A stretch of 64,000 nt of DNA from VGJV01 sp964646415 (GCA_964646415.1 CAZYEL010000005.1:3054-67053), one strand, 5' to 3'; counted from the first letter of the stretch, positions 6,720-17,441 are shown. The notes: generated by a model not told the origin, from the letters alone. A program made the numbers and translations.

Positions 6720-9700
6720 ATGAAAATCCTCCGTTTTGTCGCGGTTGGCGTCGCCGCAATAATGTTTTGTTCGGCGCTGGTGTTTCCGGGAGTCGTCGGG
6801 GCGCAGTCGGATTTGGGGGCACAGATTCAGCAATTACTGCAGATTGTGCAAAGCTTGCAGGCGCAGGTTGCCGCACAAAGCGGAGGCGGCGGCGGGGGAG
6901 GACTTGGCACTGTTGTTTCCGGCGCAGAAGTTATCACGCAAACAAGCAGTTGTTTCAAGTTCAATAAAAATTTACGCGTTGGGGATTACGGTGCGGATGT
7001 CGCTACTCTCGCGTCCGATCTCTATGAGAAAGGATTTTTGAGTGATTTTAATCGGCAGGCCGCCGCAGTCGAGTTCGATGAAAAGATTGCCGCCGCCGTA
7101 GTCGAGTTTCAGGAAAAGTATGCGGCTGAAATTTTGAAACCGTACGGACTTAAGAAAGGAACAGGTTATGTCGGTCCTTCAACGCGGGCAAAATTGAATA
7201 AACTTTTTGCTTGTCAAAGTATGCCGGCGCCGCGTTCGGCTACCGTGATTGATCAGCCAACTTATGCGGTTTCTTCTCCGAGCACTATGACTCGCGGCGG
7301 AATGTATGAATTCTCCGCGAATGTTACAGATGCCGCTCCGAATTCCCCGGTTCTCTTATATTTGCAGAGGCCGGATGGGAGCATGAAGTATAACGGCACG
7401 CAGGTTGGCTCGACTGACTCGCGCGGTTTGTTCTTGTATTCTTCGAATCAGAAAGTTACGTCTGAAGGCAAGAATGGCCGTTGGGTTTCATGGGTGTCTG
7501 TAGGAGGGGTATCTTCCAATTTGCAATATCACGATGTTCTTGGTGAGTCGGGTGCTATAACACCCACGACTCCTCCGGTTATTTCTCTAAGTTCTCCTCA
7601 AGAAGGGACATTCTTGGTCGGGCAGTCTTATCATGTCATTTGGCGGACATCCGGCGCATCTACAGAAGAAAGGAACGTCTTGATCCGTCTGCGGAGCGAA
7701 TCGAGCGGTCAGGAATACAATGTGGGAGATTTGTTTGCAAATTCCGGATCCGCAACAGTTACAATTGATTCGAGCATACCGACAGGAAATTATAAGCTAG
7801 AGGTTAAAGTTGGAACTGAAGGCGGGAGCTATATATCTCGGAGCGCCGGAGTATTTCAAGTTATTCCAACGCCTTCTATACCAACGACACCGGCTACCTA
7901 CGCCCTTTCCATTAATACAATTACGCCTTCATCGGGCATGGCGAACGACACGGTTGCAATATATGGAACAGGTATGAATGATTCGATGACTGTTCAAGTT
8001 GGGACTCTGCGCACTGCTCCTACGACAGTGTCTCGGGATGGCACGCTTCTTACGTTCTACATTCCTTCAGTGGATCCGGGCGTGCATGAAGTGAAAGTTT
8101 TATCAGGCGAAACTCAAAGCAATGCATTGAACATTTCCGTTGCCGCAGGCACATCTACTCAAAAGATAGAAACTCGGCCGGTGTCGTCCGACAGGACTAA
8201 TGCTATACAAAATCTCTATCGGACGCTTCTCTATCGCGAAGCCGATATCGCGGGCTTGAATTACTGGTTCGTTTCTTCGCTTTCGATTGATGAGATCAAG
8301 TGGCGGTTCATGAATAGCGCGGAATACAGGAGAACCGATCCGATAGCTAAATTGATCAAAAAATTACTGAACCGCGAGCCATCTTCTTCGGAAGTAAACC
8401 GATGGTATCACACGGCGTATTCGATTGATCAGATGCAAGAGAAGATAAAAGAATCGGATGAATACATAAAATTGCAAGGTGGAATTAGCGGCGGTGGCGG
8501 CGGGAGCGGCGTAAAAGCTCTTGTTTGCGGAACGCTTGGCGATGCGAATGGTGATAGTGTGATTTCACAAGCAGACAGTAATTTGATTCGATCGATCGTA
8601 TTAGGCAATCAGGTCGCCAATTCCTCTGAACGCGCTGCCGCCGACGTGAACGGAGACGGCAATGTGTCCACTTTAGACATCGCTTTTATTACCGCTTATT
8701 TGAACGGCGCGAGGACGACATTTCCTGGGTGCGCGACATCAACAACGACTTATCCCGGTTTCTATATGTCGCTCGATAAAACCAAATATTCTTTGGGTGA
8801 TACGGTTAGATTAAATATGAGCAGGGGTGATGGACGTTCAGATCCATTTTTGGTTGATTTGTATTCTGACTCCTCAAGCAACCCCTTAAACAATGAAAGG
8901 ATCTTGTTGCAAGCCAATATTCCTGTGAGCAGAAACACAGTTGTAAATATTGATCTTTCGCAAAATTTTTTCAGCAGGCATGGGGAAGGAGATTACTTGT
9001 TGCTTATCTGTTATGCCGGCCAAGCATGCAGGGGAGGAGTAAATACCAATTCGAAATTGCTGACTATCAGCTCTATCAGATCTACGGTTTCCACTCCATC
9101 CCCAATCATTGTTACTTCGCCTAGCGCGGGGCAGTTCTTGAAAGTTGGCAGTACGGTAAATATCCGATGGGAGAATTATTCCGGTTCCGATCCTTTGACT
9201 ATCGCTCTGCGGTCAGAAACTCCCGGAGGCGACGTATCAATAGAAAGATTATCTAGCGTTCCTTCGACTTCGAGGAGCTACAATTGGATAGTCGGTTACG
9301 CAAATGCGAACAACCGTTATCAGATTGAAATATATCCTGAAACGGGAAGGGAATTAGTTGGAAGAAGTTCCGGGTACTTTACCATTGATGCGCAGTCCAC
9401 TATGGGGAGTCCCATTTCGCTTTCGAAAGTTGAAATTGATCCTATTGATGGCAAAAATCTCAAGGTTACGTACTCCAAGACCTTCGACACATGTGGACAC
9501 TTGAAGACGACAGATAACGCGCTTGTGCACACGAATAACTTTTTCTGTGAGTCGGGCTCTAATATAACCGTAACTCAACCCTTGTCGAGTTTCACAAACG
9601 TGAAACAAGGTACGCGACTTAAGCTTTGCCACGGCAATAATGGGAATCTATGCAGTGATGTAGTAGGAGTTATTCAGGGTGATCCGCCTTCTTCATACAT

Positions 9701-12122
9701 TATCACCGCGTCAGCCGCGACTGGAGATTTAAGGGTGAATCGTGGCGCGGCGGTTGTGAGGATTGGATCGTATAAGCTTACTGCCGCACAGAATGAAAGC
9801 GTTACTGTTTCTAACATCACGGTGCAGATGAGTTCGGGAGGATCCGCATTCGGGCAACTTTCTTCCGACTTCCAGAATCTCCGGGTGAAAGTCGGCGACG
9901 CTCAGTTTGGCGGGACACAAGCAACGCTGGCGTACACCGGTTCATACTCTTTTGCAGGCACGCCGTTTACGGTGCCTGCGGGCGGCGCTGTGTATGTTGA
10001 CGTCTATGCTGACGTTCGTTCGAACGCGGCATTGCTCACTCACACTCCGCTTACTCAATTTAGCGGATGTTCTGCGGTGGGAAATATTTCGCTTCAAGCA
10101 TCGAACTGCGGCGTTGCACGCGGACAAAATGTGGTTGTGACGGGGCCTTCTATTCAGCCCTCCATTACCGTCCTTTCGCCGAATGGAGGGGAAAAGAAAG
10201 CCGCCGGTATGACTTTAGATGTTTCGTGGTTATCGAGAAATGTATCTTCTTATGCCGGCTTGAATATCGAATTGCAGAAAGGGGGAAACGTGGTTAAGGT
10301 CTTTCCAGGTTATGCGAATAATGGAAAAAATACGATATTTATTCCAGAAGATATGACTCCTGGTTCGGACTACAAAGTGGGTATTGCATATGGATCAGTC
10401 AGAGATTCTAGCGATAGCTATTTTACCATTGCGTCTCCAACTGAAGCCGGTTACGATGCTTGCCGGCTCGATAAACTCGATGGTTCGAATATCACCAGAA
10501 ATGCCATCACTTCTCAAAGCGCGTGCTTAGTTTCACTCTGTGATATATACGGCTCGGCTAACTTGTCCAATGGGCTTGAATCTAAATGCGTGTTTCAAGG
10601 TAATGAAATTAAGAGATATACATCGTCTAGCGGAACAGATGTTTCTTCCATCCGGCCGTCTATAACTCTCACGAGCCCGAACGGCGGCGAGCGTTTCAAT
10701 TACGGAGATAGATTGAGCGTGAAATGGGACTACAGTGGCTTTGGAAAAGGTGTTTCGTATGTGGACGTTTATATGGTCCCGCAGGACGGAAGGTCCGAAC
10801 TTCTGGTCGCGACGAATTATGTCGTAACCGATAATAGCAATGTGGAGTTCATCGTTCAGAAAGAAGTGACTTTAGCAGGCGGAGAGGTCAGGCAGACTCA
10901 ATTTTTGCCAGGGAATTATAAAGTTCGTGTTGTTTGCCAACGGGCTAATCCAGCTCCAAATAACCAATGTAACGACACAAGCGATGGAGCTTTTACGATT
11001 GTCTCGCCAACGGTTACGCCTTCCGCTGCTGTTTCTAACAGAACTCCGGTATTGTCAAGCGTCAGCGGGCCGTCGTCACTCTTCGCGGGGCGAGGCGGCG
11101 TGTGGAGCATTACCGGATACGATCCAGATGGGATGCGCATAACATACGCTATAACATGGGGCGACAATACGACCTCTGATTTAGTTGGAGATACTTCTGT
11201 GAGGGGCGGGGCGATTCGCAAATCATTCTCGCATGCGTATAGGAGCGCCGGCACATACACCATCCAATTTGGGATAGAAGATGCGAATGGAGAGGCGTCT
11301 TCCATTCAAACAAGAACCGTTACAGTTTCCGAGGCGCAAACCAGCGAGAATAAGCCCCCGGCCTTTAAGGGTGATATTAAAGGAGAGGCATCGCTTGTCG
11401 CGGGCAGGATGGGTTCATGGATGCTTTCTGCTTTTGATCCTGACGGCAGAAACTTAACGTTCAGCGCAAATTACGGAGATGGTTCGCCTGTCGCATCAGT
11501 CAGTCAAGTTACGTCGGTGGATAACGTATCAACTGAAGGAATTTTCTCGCACGCGTTTAGGTCTTCCGGTGTTTACACCATAACTTTCACTGTTACTGAT
11601 TCATCGGGAGCGTCGGCGGTGCAATCTTTGAGAGTTATTGTTGGAGCGCCAGTTGAGGTTCAATCATTATCTTCGGATGCCAGCTCCGGCAACCAAGTAA
11701 ACTCGTATCCGGGAAATCAGGTGAACTCGTACCAAAACAAGGCGCCGGCTGTAAAAAGAGTGTCTGGTCAGGAATCGCTTAATGTTGGACAGTCTGGAAC
11801 ATGGGTAGTATCGGCTTTTGATCCGGATGGCACGGTTATTACTTTTTCCGCTGACTATGGGGATCAAAGTCCCAGCGAAGCGGTAAAATCAGTAGCAACT
11901 TCGGTGAGTACATCGATAGAGGGTACGTTTACGCACAGTTTTGCGGCGGAAGGGACGTACACGATAACGTTTAAGGTCAAAGATGTGAATGGAGAAACCG
12001 CAGAATATTTTTATCGTGTGAAGGTGGAAGCTCCTGCGACAAGCCAAGCCGCAACTTTCGAAGGAATGGCAAACATGCTTCAGTCTATGCAGGAATTGTT
12101 GGAGAAACTGCAAAATCAGTAG
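6720..12122 (+). CDS. Giant secreted multidomain surface protein with peptidoglycan-binding domain
   Basis: 1800 residues. Signal peptide 1-28 (ends VVGA|Q), a short helical stretch and a Gly linker, then a peptidoglycan-binding-1 type domain (about 75-166). After that come Ig-like/Ser-Thr-type modules with SPQEG, SPSAG or SPNGGE signatures (about 290-380, 797-890, 1152-1238, 1316-1430), an IPT/TIG-like module (395-475), a DUF4214-like helical module (492-585) and a dockerin-like pair of calcium loops, DANGDSVIS and DVNGDGNVS (602-670). Three PKD-like domains follow (about 1440-1770), then a terminal helix. It is probably anchored to the wall by the N-terminal domain, with an extended adhesive rod. 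A cohesin partner is not visible. Leaderless promoter upstream. Confidence 0.85.
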   Translation: MKILRFVAVGVAAIMFCSALVFPGVVGAQSDLGAQIQQLLQIVQSLQAQVAAQSGGGGGGGLGTVVSGAEVITQTSSCFKFNKNLRVGDYGADVATLASDLYEKGFLSDFNRQAAAVEFDEKIAAAVVEFQEKYAAEILKPYGLKKGTGYVGPSTRAKLNKLFACQSMPAPRSATVIDQPTYAVSSPSTMTRGGMYEFSANVTDAAPNSPVLLYLQRPDGSMKYNGTQVGSTDSRGLFLYSSNQKVTSEGKNGRWVSWVSVGGVSSNLQYHDVLGESGAITPTTPPVISLSSPQEGTFLVGQSYHVIWRTSGASTEERNVLIRLRSESSGQEYNVGDLFANSGSATVTIDSSIPTGNYKLEVKVGTEGGSYISRSAGVFQVIPTPSIPTTPATYALSINTITPSSGMANDTVAIYGTGMNDSMTVQVGTLRTAPTTVSRDGTLLTFYIPSVDPGVHEVKVLSGETQSNALNISVAAGTSTQKIETRPVSSDRTNAIQNLYRTLLYREADIAGLNYWFVSSLSIDEIKWRFMNSAEYRRTDPIAKLIKKLLNREPSSSEVNRWYHTAYSIDQMQEKIKESDEYIKLQGGISGGGGGSGVKALVCGTLGDANGDSVISQADSNLIRSIVLGNQVANSSERAAADVNGDGNVSTLDIAFITAYLNGARTTFPGCATSTTTYPGFYMSLDKTKYSLGDTVRLNMSRGDGRSDPFLVDLYSDSSSNPLNNERILLQANIPVSRNTVVNIDLSQNFFSRHGEGDYLLLICYAGQACRGGVNTNSKLLTISSIRSTVSTPSPIIVTSPSAGQFLKVGSTVNIRWENYSGSDPLTIALRSETPGGDVSIERLSSVPSTSRSYNWIVGYANANNRYQIEIYPETGRELVGRSSGYFTIDAQSTMGSPISLSKVEIDPIDGKNLKVTYSKTFDTCGHLKTTDNALVHTNNFFCESGSNITVTQPLSSFTNVKQGTRLKLCHGNNGNLCSDVVGVIQGDPPSSYIITASAATGDLRVNRGAAVVRIGSYKLTAAQNESVTVSNITVQMSSGGSAFGQLSSDFQNLRVKVGDAQFGGTQATLAYTGSYSFAGTPFTVPAGGAVYVDVYADVRSNAALLTHTPLTQFSGCSAVGNISLQASNCGVARGQNVVVTGPSIQPSITVLSPNGGEKKAAGMTLDVSWLSRNVSSYAGLNIELQKGGNVVKVFPGYANNGKNTIFIPEDMTPGSDYKVGIAYGSVRDSSDSYFTIASPTEAGYDACRLDKLDGSNITRNAITSQSACLVSLCDIYGSANLSNGLESKCVFQGNEIKRYTSSSGTDVSSIRPSITLTSPNGGERFNYGDRLSVKWDYSGFGKGVSYVDVYMVPQDGRSELLVATNYVVTDNSNVEFIVQKEVTLAGGEVRQTQFLPGNYKVRVVCQRANPAPNNQCNDTSDGAFTIVSPTVTPSAAVSNRTPVLSSVSGPSSLFAGRGGVWSITGYDPDGMRITYAITWGDNTTSDLVGDTSVRGGAIRKSFSHAYRSAGTYTIQFGIEDANGEASSIQTRTVTVSEAQTSENKPPAFKGDIKGEASLVAGRMGSWMLSAFDPDGRNLTFSANYGDGSPVASVSQVTSVDNVSTEGIFSHAFRSSGVYTITFTVTDSSGASAVQSLRVIVGAPVEVQSLSSDASSGNQVNSYPGNQVNSYQNKAPAVKRVSGQESLNVGQSGTWVVSAFDPDGTVITFSADYGDQSPSEAVKSVATSVSTSIEGTFTHSFAAEGTYTITFKVKDVNGETAEYFYRVKVEAPATSQAATFEGMANMLQSMQELLEKLQNQ

Positions 12123-12223
12123 AGGTTTCTGGTTATAAGTTGACATAGACCAACTACTAGAAGCCAATCTCGCATCTAAAACCTAAAACCTGCGACTATT
12201 GTTTTCCTGTGCATATCCCTGTG

Positions 12224-12250
12224 TTGATGGGGGGGATTTTGCGTTATAAT
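12224..12250 (+). promoter_or_regulatory. Promoter of surface protein 2, probably leaderless
   Basis: TATAAT at 12245-12250 with TTGATG at 12224-12229 (15-bp spacer; TGTTGA at 12222 would give 17). The ATG at 12260 is 9 nt after the -10 box, the same architecture as surface protein 1. Confidence 0.6.
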
Positions 12251-12259
12251 AAAGTCACT

Positions 12260-15200
12260 ATGAAAAACCCAAAGGTTTTTGCGGTTGGAGCTGTCGCGTT
12301 AATGTTTTGTTCGGCGCTGGTGTTTCCGGGAGTTGTCGGGGCGCAGAATGTTAGGGCTCCGTCCGACGACCAAATCGTTTCGGATTTGCAGTCGCAGATT
12401 GAGGCTCTTCTCGCAGAGATAAATCGCATGCAGTCTGAATTAGCCGGATTGGAGGGGACGCCGACTGCAACGACTGGTGGAGACTCGGCATCTTCTGGCG
12501 GAGGAGGCGGAGGCGCCGGTAGTTGCGTAACCCTCGCGTCCGACCTTAAATACGGAGATCTCGGGCCGGAAGTTTCGAAGCTTATTTCCATGCTTGTAGC
12601 TGGCGGATATGGAAAACTTACCGCGAGCGATATAACTTTGGGGGTTTTCGGTTCAAAAACCATAGCGGCGGTAAAACAATTTCAGGCAAAGTATGCAAAA
12701 GAAATACTTACTCCTTATGGAATCAAGAGTGCTACAGGCCAAGTTGGAGTATCAACCCGGGCTAAATTAAATCAGCTCTACGGGTGTTCTGCTCCAAGTG
12801 GTGGTGGCGGAGGACAGGGCGGGGGCGTGGCGGGGCTTTCTGTGATTCCGGACAAGAATGCAGTGAAATCAAGAGATTTTCTGGGTCTTAATTATAGAGG
12901 GGTCCCCAGCAGTACCATCCGGCAGATGCTCTATATTACTTGTCCCGCGGGCGTAACTGCGGGTTTCTCATGGGCCAATGACAGTTCTATTTGCAATAAG
13001 TGGGTAGATATTTCGCTAAGGGCAACTTCCTCATCTGTTTTTCTAGTTAATAACACTCCTACTGCGCAGAAGATCGTCCCGAATTTCTCCATATCGACAG
13101 CCGACGATTCTGCTTATTTCCGCACCGTATCGGCGGATGTTACCGTGCTTCCGGCCGCGACAGGCACGGTTAGTTCCTCCATCGCTGTGATCAAGAGCGG
13201 GGATGTTGGCAGTGTCATGCCTGGAACAATGCGGACTCGAATCGCGACTTATGCCGTTACTGCTCCGAGCAATGAAGACGCAATGATTTCCGTCGTCACC
13301 ATTCAGATGGGGGCGAGGGGAGCTGATTTCCAGAATCTGAGAGTATATTGGGGCGGCGCTGATCAGTGGGGTGTAACACAGCCAGTCCTCAGTTCTTATG
13401 GGACGTATAAATTTGCTGGCACTCCTTACCGTATCGGGGCTAGAGCTACGGCTTATCTAAACATTTATGCTGATGTGCTCTCCGGCACACGGCCAGGTGC
13501 GATTTCTCAAGCGACTAGGTTCGAAGGGTGCTTGGCGGTGAGCGCATCACTTGCGTCGCTTACATGCAATTCTGTGTATGGGCAGGATGTTGTGATAAGC
13601 GGTCAATCTATATTAGATGTTGTCGCTTCGCAACTTGGGTCAAGTGTGGGGCGGAATATGCAGTTGTTCGATGATTTGGGCATTATTACTTTAAAGCCCA
13701 GTCAAGGCAATGCGGCGCTTGAAGTATTGACGGTGAGCTTCTCTGGTAACGCTAAAAATAAATCCTTGCTAGATAGCGCCGATCTTGTTACTCAAAGCGG
13801 CAATTCTATCATGAGAGAATTCAGCCGCGTTGTTTCAAGCACGTCGGCCGGCTGTACGGACTCGATGTGCACCAAAACGTGGATTCTAGAAAACGCGAAT
13901 GGCGATGGCTGGCCGATTTTCGGCGGCGGCGCCACTCTCAAGTTGCGGGTGAATAGCGAGCTTGCGAACGGTTGCGGCGCGGGATGTTCCTCGACCCTAT
14001 CAGCCGTTATTAGAAGCCCAATAGATCTGACGTATGCTAACGGGCTTGGCTCGTCGGCGAGCCGCGGGCTTGTGCTTCCGGAAAGTAAGTTCCCGATCGT
14101 GATTAATTCTGTCGCGTTCGCGCCGGGTACGGGAAGGGTGCCTCCCACCGTGCTCTCTATCACCGTCCTCTCGCCGAACGGAGGGGAAACTCTCATTAGA
14201 GAATCAGGTTATGTAATTAGGTTCAGTTCTGTACCCGCACAAGGCAGAATTGAGCTTTTGCGCAATGGGTCTGTTATTTCCGTGCTGGCAAGTAACTACT
14301 ATTTGGGAAGTGGCGGAGCACAGTGGGGAAATAATTCTACGCTCACACCAGGAAACGATTACAAAATTCGCATCACTCGTCTCGATAACGGAGATGTTGA
14401 TGAATCTAATCTTCCTTTCAGCATTATCGCCCAACCCTCTGGGGGTGTTACGGTGTTTTCTCCTAACGGCGGGGAAGCATGGGCAATTAGTAGCCAGCAA
14501 GCTATCGGATGGTTGATAAATCCTGCTATTCCTTCCAAATATATCGGGAGCTTCAATCTTTCCCTCGTTGACCCCACAACAAGACAGGTGAAATACTCGC
14601 TAGCACCTGATGGGGTCCCAGGGGATCAAGGGAGCTTCACTTTCATTGTTAGTAGTAATATCGTCCCAGGTTCTTACAAAGCGGAGGTTCGGATGATGGC
14701 TCCTACTGAAGTTGCTGGTGGCCCTGAAGTTGTTGCCTCCGATGTGAGTGACGCGCCGTTCACTATCACTGCGCCGGCATCAATAACACGATCCACGCCC
14801 TCCAATAATTCCTCCATCACCGTCCTCTCGCCGAACGGAGGAGTGTTGCAAGTCGGACAGACTTACGCGGTTTCGTGGAAAGGTGCCTCGAACAGCGGTT
14901 ACTCGGTGTATCTCTCTGGCAGTGGACGTCAAAAGCTTGTTGGTTCCGCAAATGTAACCGGTTCGGTGGATAGTGTTACTTCCATAAACTACACGCCGAC
15001 CAGCGATGACATATCTCCTGCGGGTTTTGGTTGGGTAGTCCTTGTCTGTCCTACCGGGGAAGCGGCAAGCGTTGCATTTGGCAAGTGCGGTAGTTCTGCA
15101 CCGTTCACCATCACCGCACCGGCGTCAACTGGAGGCGGGAGTGGCGGTGCGGGATTGCGCTCCATTGAGTTCACCGCGAATCCGAAAGTAGTTGCATCGG

Positions 15201-15845
15201 GTGATCCTTCTACGCTTACGTTAACCTTCCCGCAGTGGGCATTTTCCTGCAGTGCGCCGTGGAACTCATCCATTCAGTCTTCGGGGAGTTACAACACGGG
15301 GGCGCTCACCGCAACCAAGACTTATACGGTGAGTTGCAAAGATGCTTCCGGAAATTCTGAAAGCGCTGAGGCGACTGTGTATGTGGGGCAGGATTCGCGC
15401 GCACCAGTTCCTTCCTATGTTCCGCCTTCGTACGGCACGACCAACACNNNNNNNNNNNNNNNNNNNNNNNNNNNNNNNNNNNNNNNNNNNNNNNNNNNNN
15501 NNNNNNNNNNNNNNNNNNNNNNNNNNNNNNNNNNNNNNNNNNNNNNNTTCCCAGACGTATGTTCCGCCTTCGTACGGCACGACCAACACTTCCCAGACGT
15601 ATGTTCCGCCTTCGTACGGCACGACCAACACTTCCCAGACGTATTTGTGCGGAGGAACGGTTTACGGGACGTGTCTCGTGGAAGGACAGGTTTGCCAATA
15701 CAGTTCTGTGAGGAACAGTTACTCGTGCGTGAGTGGTACTCCGAACTCTAACTCTACGTATAACAGCAGTCAGGCTTCCCAGCTTGGGTCTGTCCTTGAG
15801 TCAATGCGTTCGCTTCTCCAACTGTTCCAAGTTCCTGGTCAATAG
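12260..15845 (+). CDS. Second giant secreted surface protein, interrupted by an assembly gap
   Basis: Start ATG 12260 gives a signal peptide nearly identical to that of surface protein 1; an in-frame ATG at 12209 lies upstream of the promoter. Domains: signal peptide 1-28, helix, Gly linker, peptidoglycan-binding-1 domain (about 88-177), a long middle, then SPNGGE-type Ig-like modules (from about 635, 730 and 852) and a final Ig-like domain. A 14-residue tandem repeat (SQTYVPPSYGTTNT) follows, then a Cys-containing tail and a C-terminal amphipathic helix. A run of 100 N (15448-15547) splits the repeat. Reading straight through the Ns shifts frame, but the frame after the gap resumes the same repeat and ends at 15845. 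The true gap is therefore a multiple of 3, probably of 42. Confidence 0.8.
15416..15644 (+). repeat. 42-bp tandem repeat, copy number unknown
   Basis: A 42-bp unit encodes SQTYVPPSYGTTNT. One partial copy precedes the N-run; two full copies (15548-15589, 15590-15631) and a partial copy follow it. All visible copies are identical, which explains the assembly failure. Confidence 0.9.
15448..15547. other. Assembly gap (100 N)
   Basis: Exactly 100 undetermined bases, the usual placeholder for a scaffold gap of unknown length, inside the tandem repeat. Confidence 0.98.
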
Positions 15846-15929
15846 GCGTGCGGAGTTGGCCCGGTTCCGTACAGGCGCATGGGGAGGTACGCACCTTCCT
15901 TTTCGGCACGCGCCGGACGGAGGGTGTTT

Positions 15930-16029
15930 ATCCCGTTAGAAATAATATCCCGCCGCTTGCAGCGCGGCTTGCCGCCCACGTCAAATCCCCGCAGGGATAC
16001 GAATGCCCCGCGGGAATTTCTAACGGGAT
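15930..16029. repeat. 100-bp palindromic element with 14-bp terminal inverted repeats
   Basis: ATCCCGTTAGAAAT (15930-15943) and ATTTCTAACGGGAT (16016-16029) are perfect inverted repeats. TCCCGC/GCGGGA repeats lie inside, so the whole can fold as a hairpin. Its right edge abuts the stop codon of the minus-strand glycosyltransferase at 16030. It could act as a terminator or be a mobile palindrome. Confidence 0.6.
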
Positions 16030-17421
16030 TTATATTGAGGAAGCAGCCTCGGTGTTTTTCCCCGGGAAGAGGAGCCTCCCTCCGATATACAGGGATGCAA
16101 AAAGATATGAGGCGGTGAGCGGAGAAAGCGGGGTGGGAATCACCATAAGGAACACCGAGAGGAGTATGATGGTGAAACTTGGCAAGAAGAGCGTGAGGAG
16201 GGGCAATATCCATAGGAAGTACCACGGCAGCACCCACGGTGTTCCAAAGATGAGAATCGCGAGGAGCGGGAAGGTATAGGCGAGAAGCGGTTTGCTGCGG
16301 AAGAGAAACCACGCCATCACGAAAATCCCTATCATAAGACCCATGGTACGGACGGCGGGCAATTCAAGACCCAGCGTGGTCGCGATTGCCATGGTGGGAA
16401 AGAGCGAGGCATCCGTGGTGCCGGGCAGGATGGCGTCGCCTGCGGCGGCGATGCTTGCGGCGATGCCGCCGAACGGGGCGTAGAGAAGCGCGGCAAGCCC
16501 GCCTGCGCCAAGCAGTACTCCTCCAAACTGCGCGCATTTCCTGAGCCACGGCATATTACTGCGGAAGAGGAGGTAAAAAAGAGGTATGGGAAGAAGGAAA
16601 AAGGGCACGTACTTTACGAATCCTCCGAGGAGGAGGATGAGCGCGCTTGCCGCGTACTTTTCCCGCTTGAAGAAGAGGTAGCTGAAGAGGATGGAAGGAA
16701 CGACCAAAAAATCGTTGTGCGCGTCCATGAGGAGCAGTTGGAGCATGGCGGGGTTCCATGCGAGGAGAAGCATAACGGTGTTTCTCTCCCCATCGTTCAT
16801 GCGGTGGAGCGCCATGATGCGCCAGAGCGCGTATCCCGAGAGGAGGAGGGAAGCGAGGGCGGCGAGTTTTACCAGGAAGACCGAGGCGGCAAAGGATTGT
16901 CCCACATATACCGCTCCCGTGATGAGATAGGTCCACAGGGGTCCGTACATCATAGGGAGGTGCGTCCAAGTGAGGTAGGGTGCGAACCACGGGTCGCCCC
17001 GGAGCATGTCGGGAGTGGTGAAGTAAGGATTCAAGTGGTGCACCACCGAACCTTTCGCGAGCAGCATATTCCAGTAGACGTCCTGCGATTTCGTGGGATG
17101 CGTCACGACTGCAATCGCGGCGAACACAAAAAAGAAAGCGATGACGAGCTTGAGGAAAAGCCGGTGAGGAATTTGCCCGGTTCTTTTAAGCAGAATTCCA
17201 TACCAGAGCAAAAACGACGCGAAGATTGAGGGAAAAAGAAAGTGTGCGAGGTACCCTGCCCACTCGATTTTTTCCGGCGAGAGTGCGCCGCCGGCTTCCT
17301 GAAAATCCATGGGATTCAGGAGGAATCTTTGTGCAAGGAGCGCAGCCGCGAGCGCAACGCCGGTTCCCACAAGCAGGAACAGTTGCCGCCGCGTTTTGCT
17401 TCCCTCGCTTGCCTCGTGCAT
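16030..17421 (-). CDS. GT-C polyprenyl-phosphate-dependent mannosyltransferase-like membrane protein
   Basis: 463 residues, at least ten membrane helices. The first large outer loop contains SQDVYWNMLLAKG, HHLNPYFTTP and MMYGPLWTYL, a pattern I associate with MptB/GT87-like GT-C enzymes, where an acidic residue early in the loop is catalytic and a lipid-linked sugar is the donor. The gene directly upstream on the same strand encodes a polyprenyl-phosphate-mannose synthase, a likely donor supplier. Together they suggest mannosylation of a surface glycan or glycoprotein. The exact sugar and acceptor cannot be read from the sequence. ATG 17421 follows a TACAAT box by 6 nt. Confidence 0.7.
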   Translation of the reverse strand: MHEASEGSKTRRQLFLLVGTGVALAAALLAQRFLLNPMDFQEAGGALSPEKIEWAGYLAHFLFPSIFASFLLWYGILLKRTGQIPHRLFLKLVIAFFFVFAAIAVVTHPTKSQDVYWNMLLAKGSVVHHLNPYFTTPDMLRGDPWFAPYLTWTHLPMMYGPLWTYLITGAVYVGQSFAASVFLVKLAALASLLLSGYALWRIMALHRMNDGERNTVMLLLAWNPAMLQLLLMDAHNDFLVVPSILFSYLFFKREKYAASALILLLGGFVKYVPFFLLPIPLFYLLFRSNMPWLRKCAQFGGVLLGAGGLAALLYAPFGGIAASIAAAGDAILPGTTDASLFPTMAIATTLGLELPAVRTMGLMIGIFVMAWFLFRSKPLLAYTFPLLAILIFGTPWVLPWYFLWILPLLTLFLPSFTIILLSVFLMVIPTPLSPLTASYLFASLYIGGRLLFPGKNTEAASSI

Positions 17422-17441
17422 TGGACTATTGTAGCACCACG

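Noticed and set aside
12209..12259. Upstream ATG as start of surface protein 2
   Set aside because: It lies upstream of the predicted promoter and adds 17 residues before an otherwise perfect signal peptide.
15412..15644. CRISPR array
   Set aside because: The 42-bp repeats are directly adjacent with no spacers and encode protein in frame. No other direct repeat with unique spacers and no cas gene was seen.
15548..15751. Frame continuing FPDVCSAFVRHDQ after the N-run as a real C-terminus
   Set aside because: It is the tandem repeat read out of frame because the 100-N filler is not a multiple of 3.
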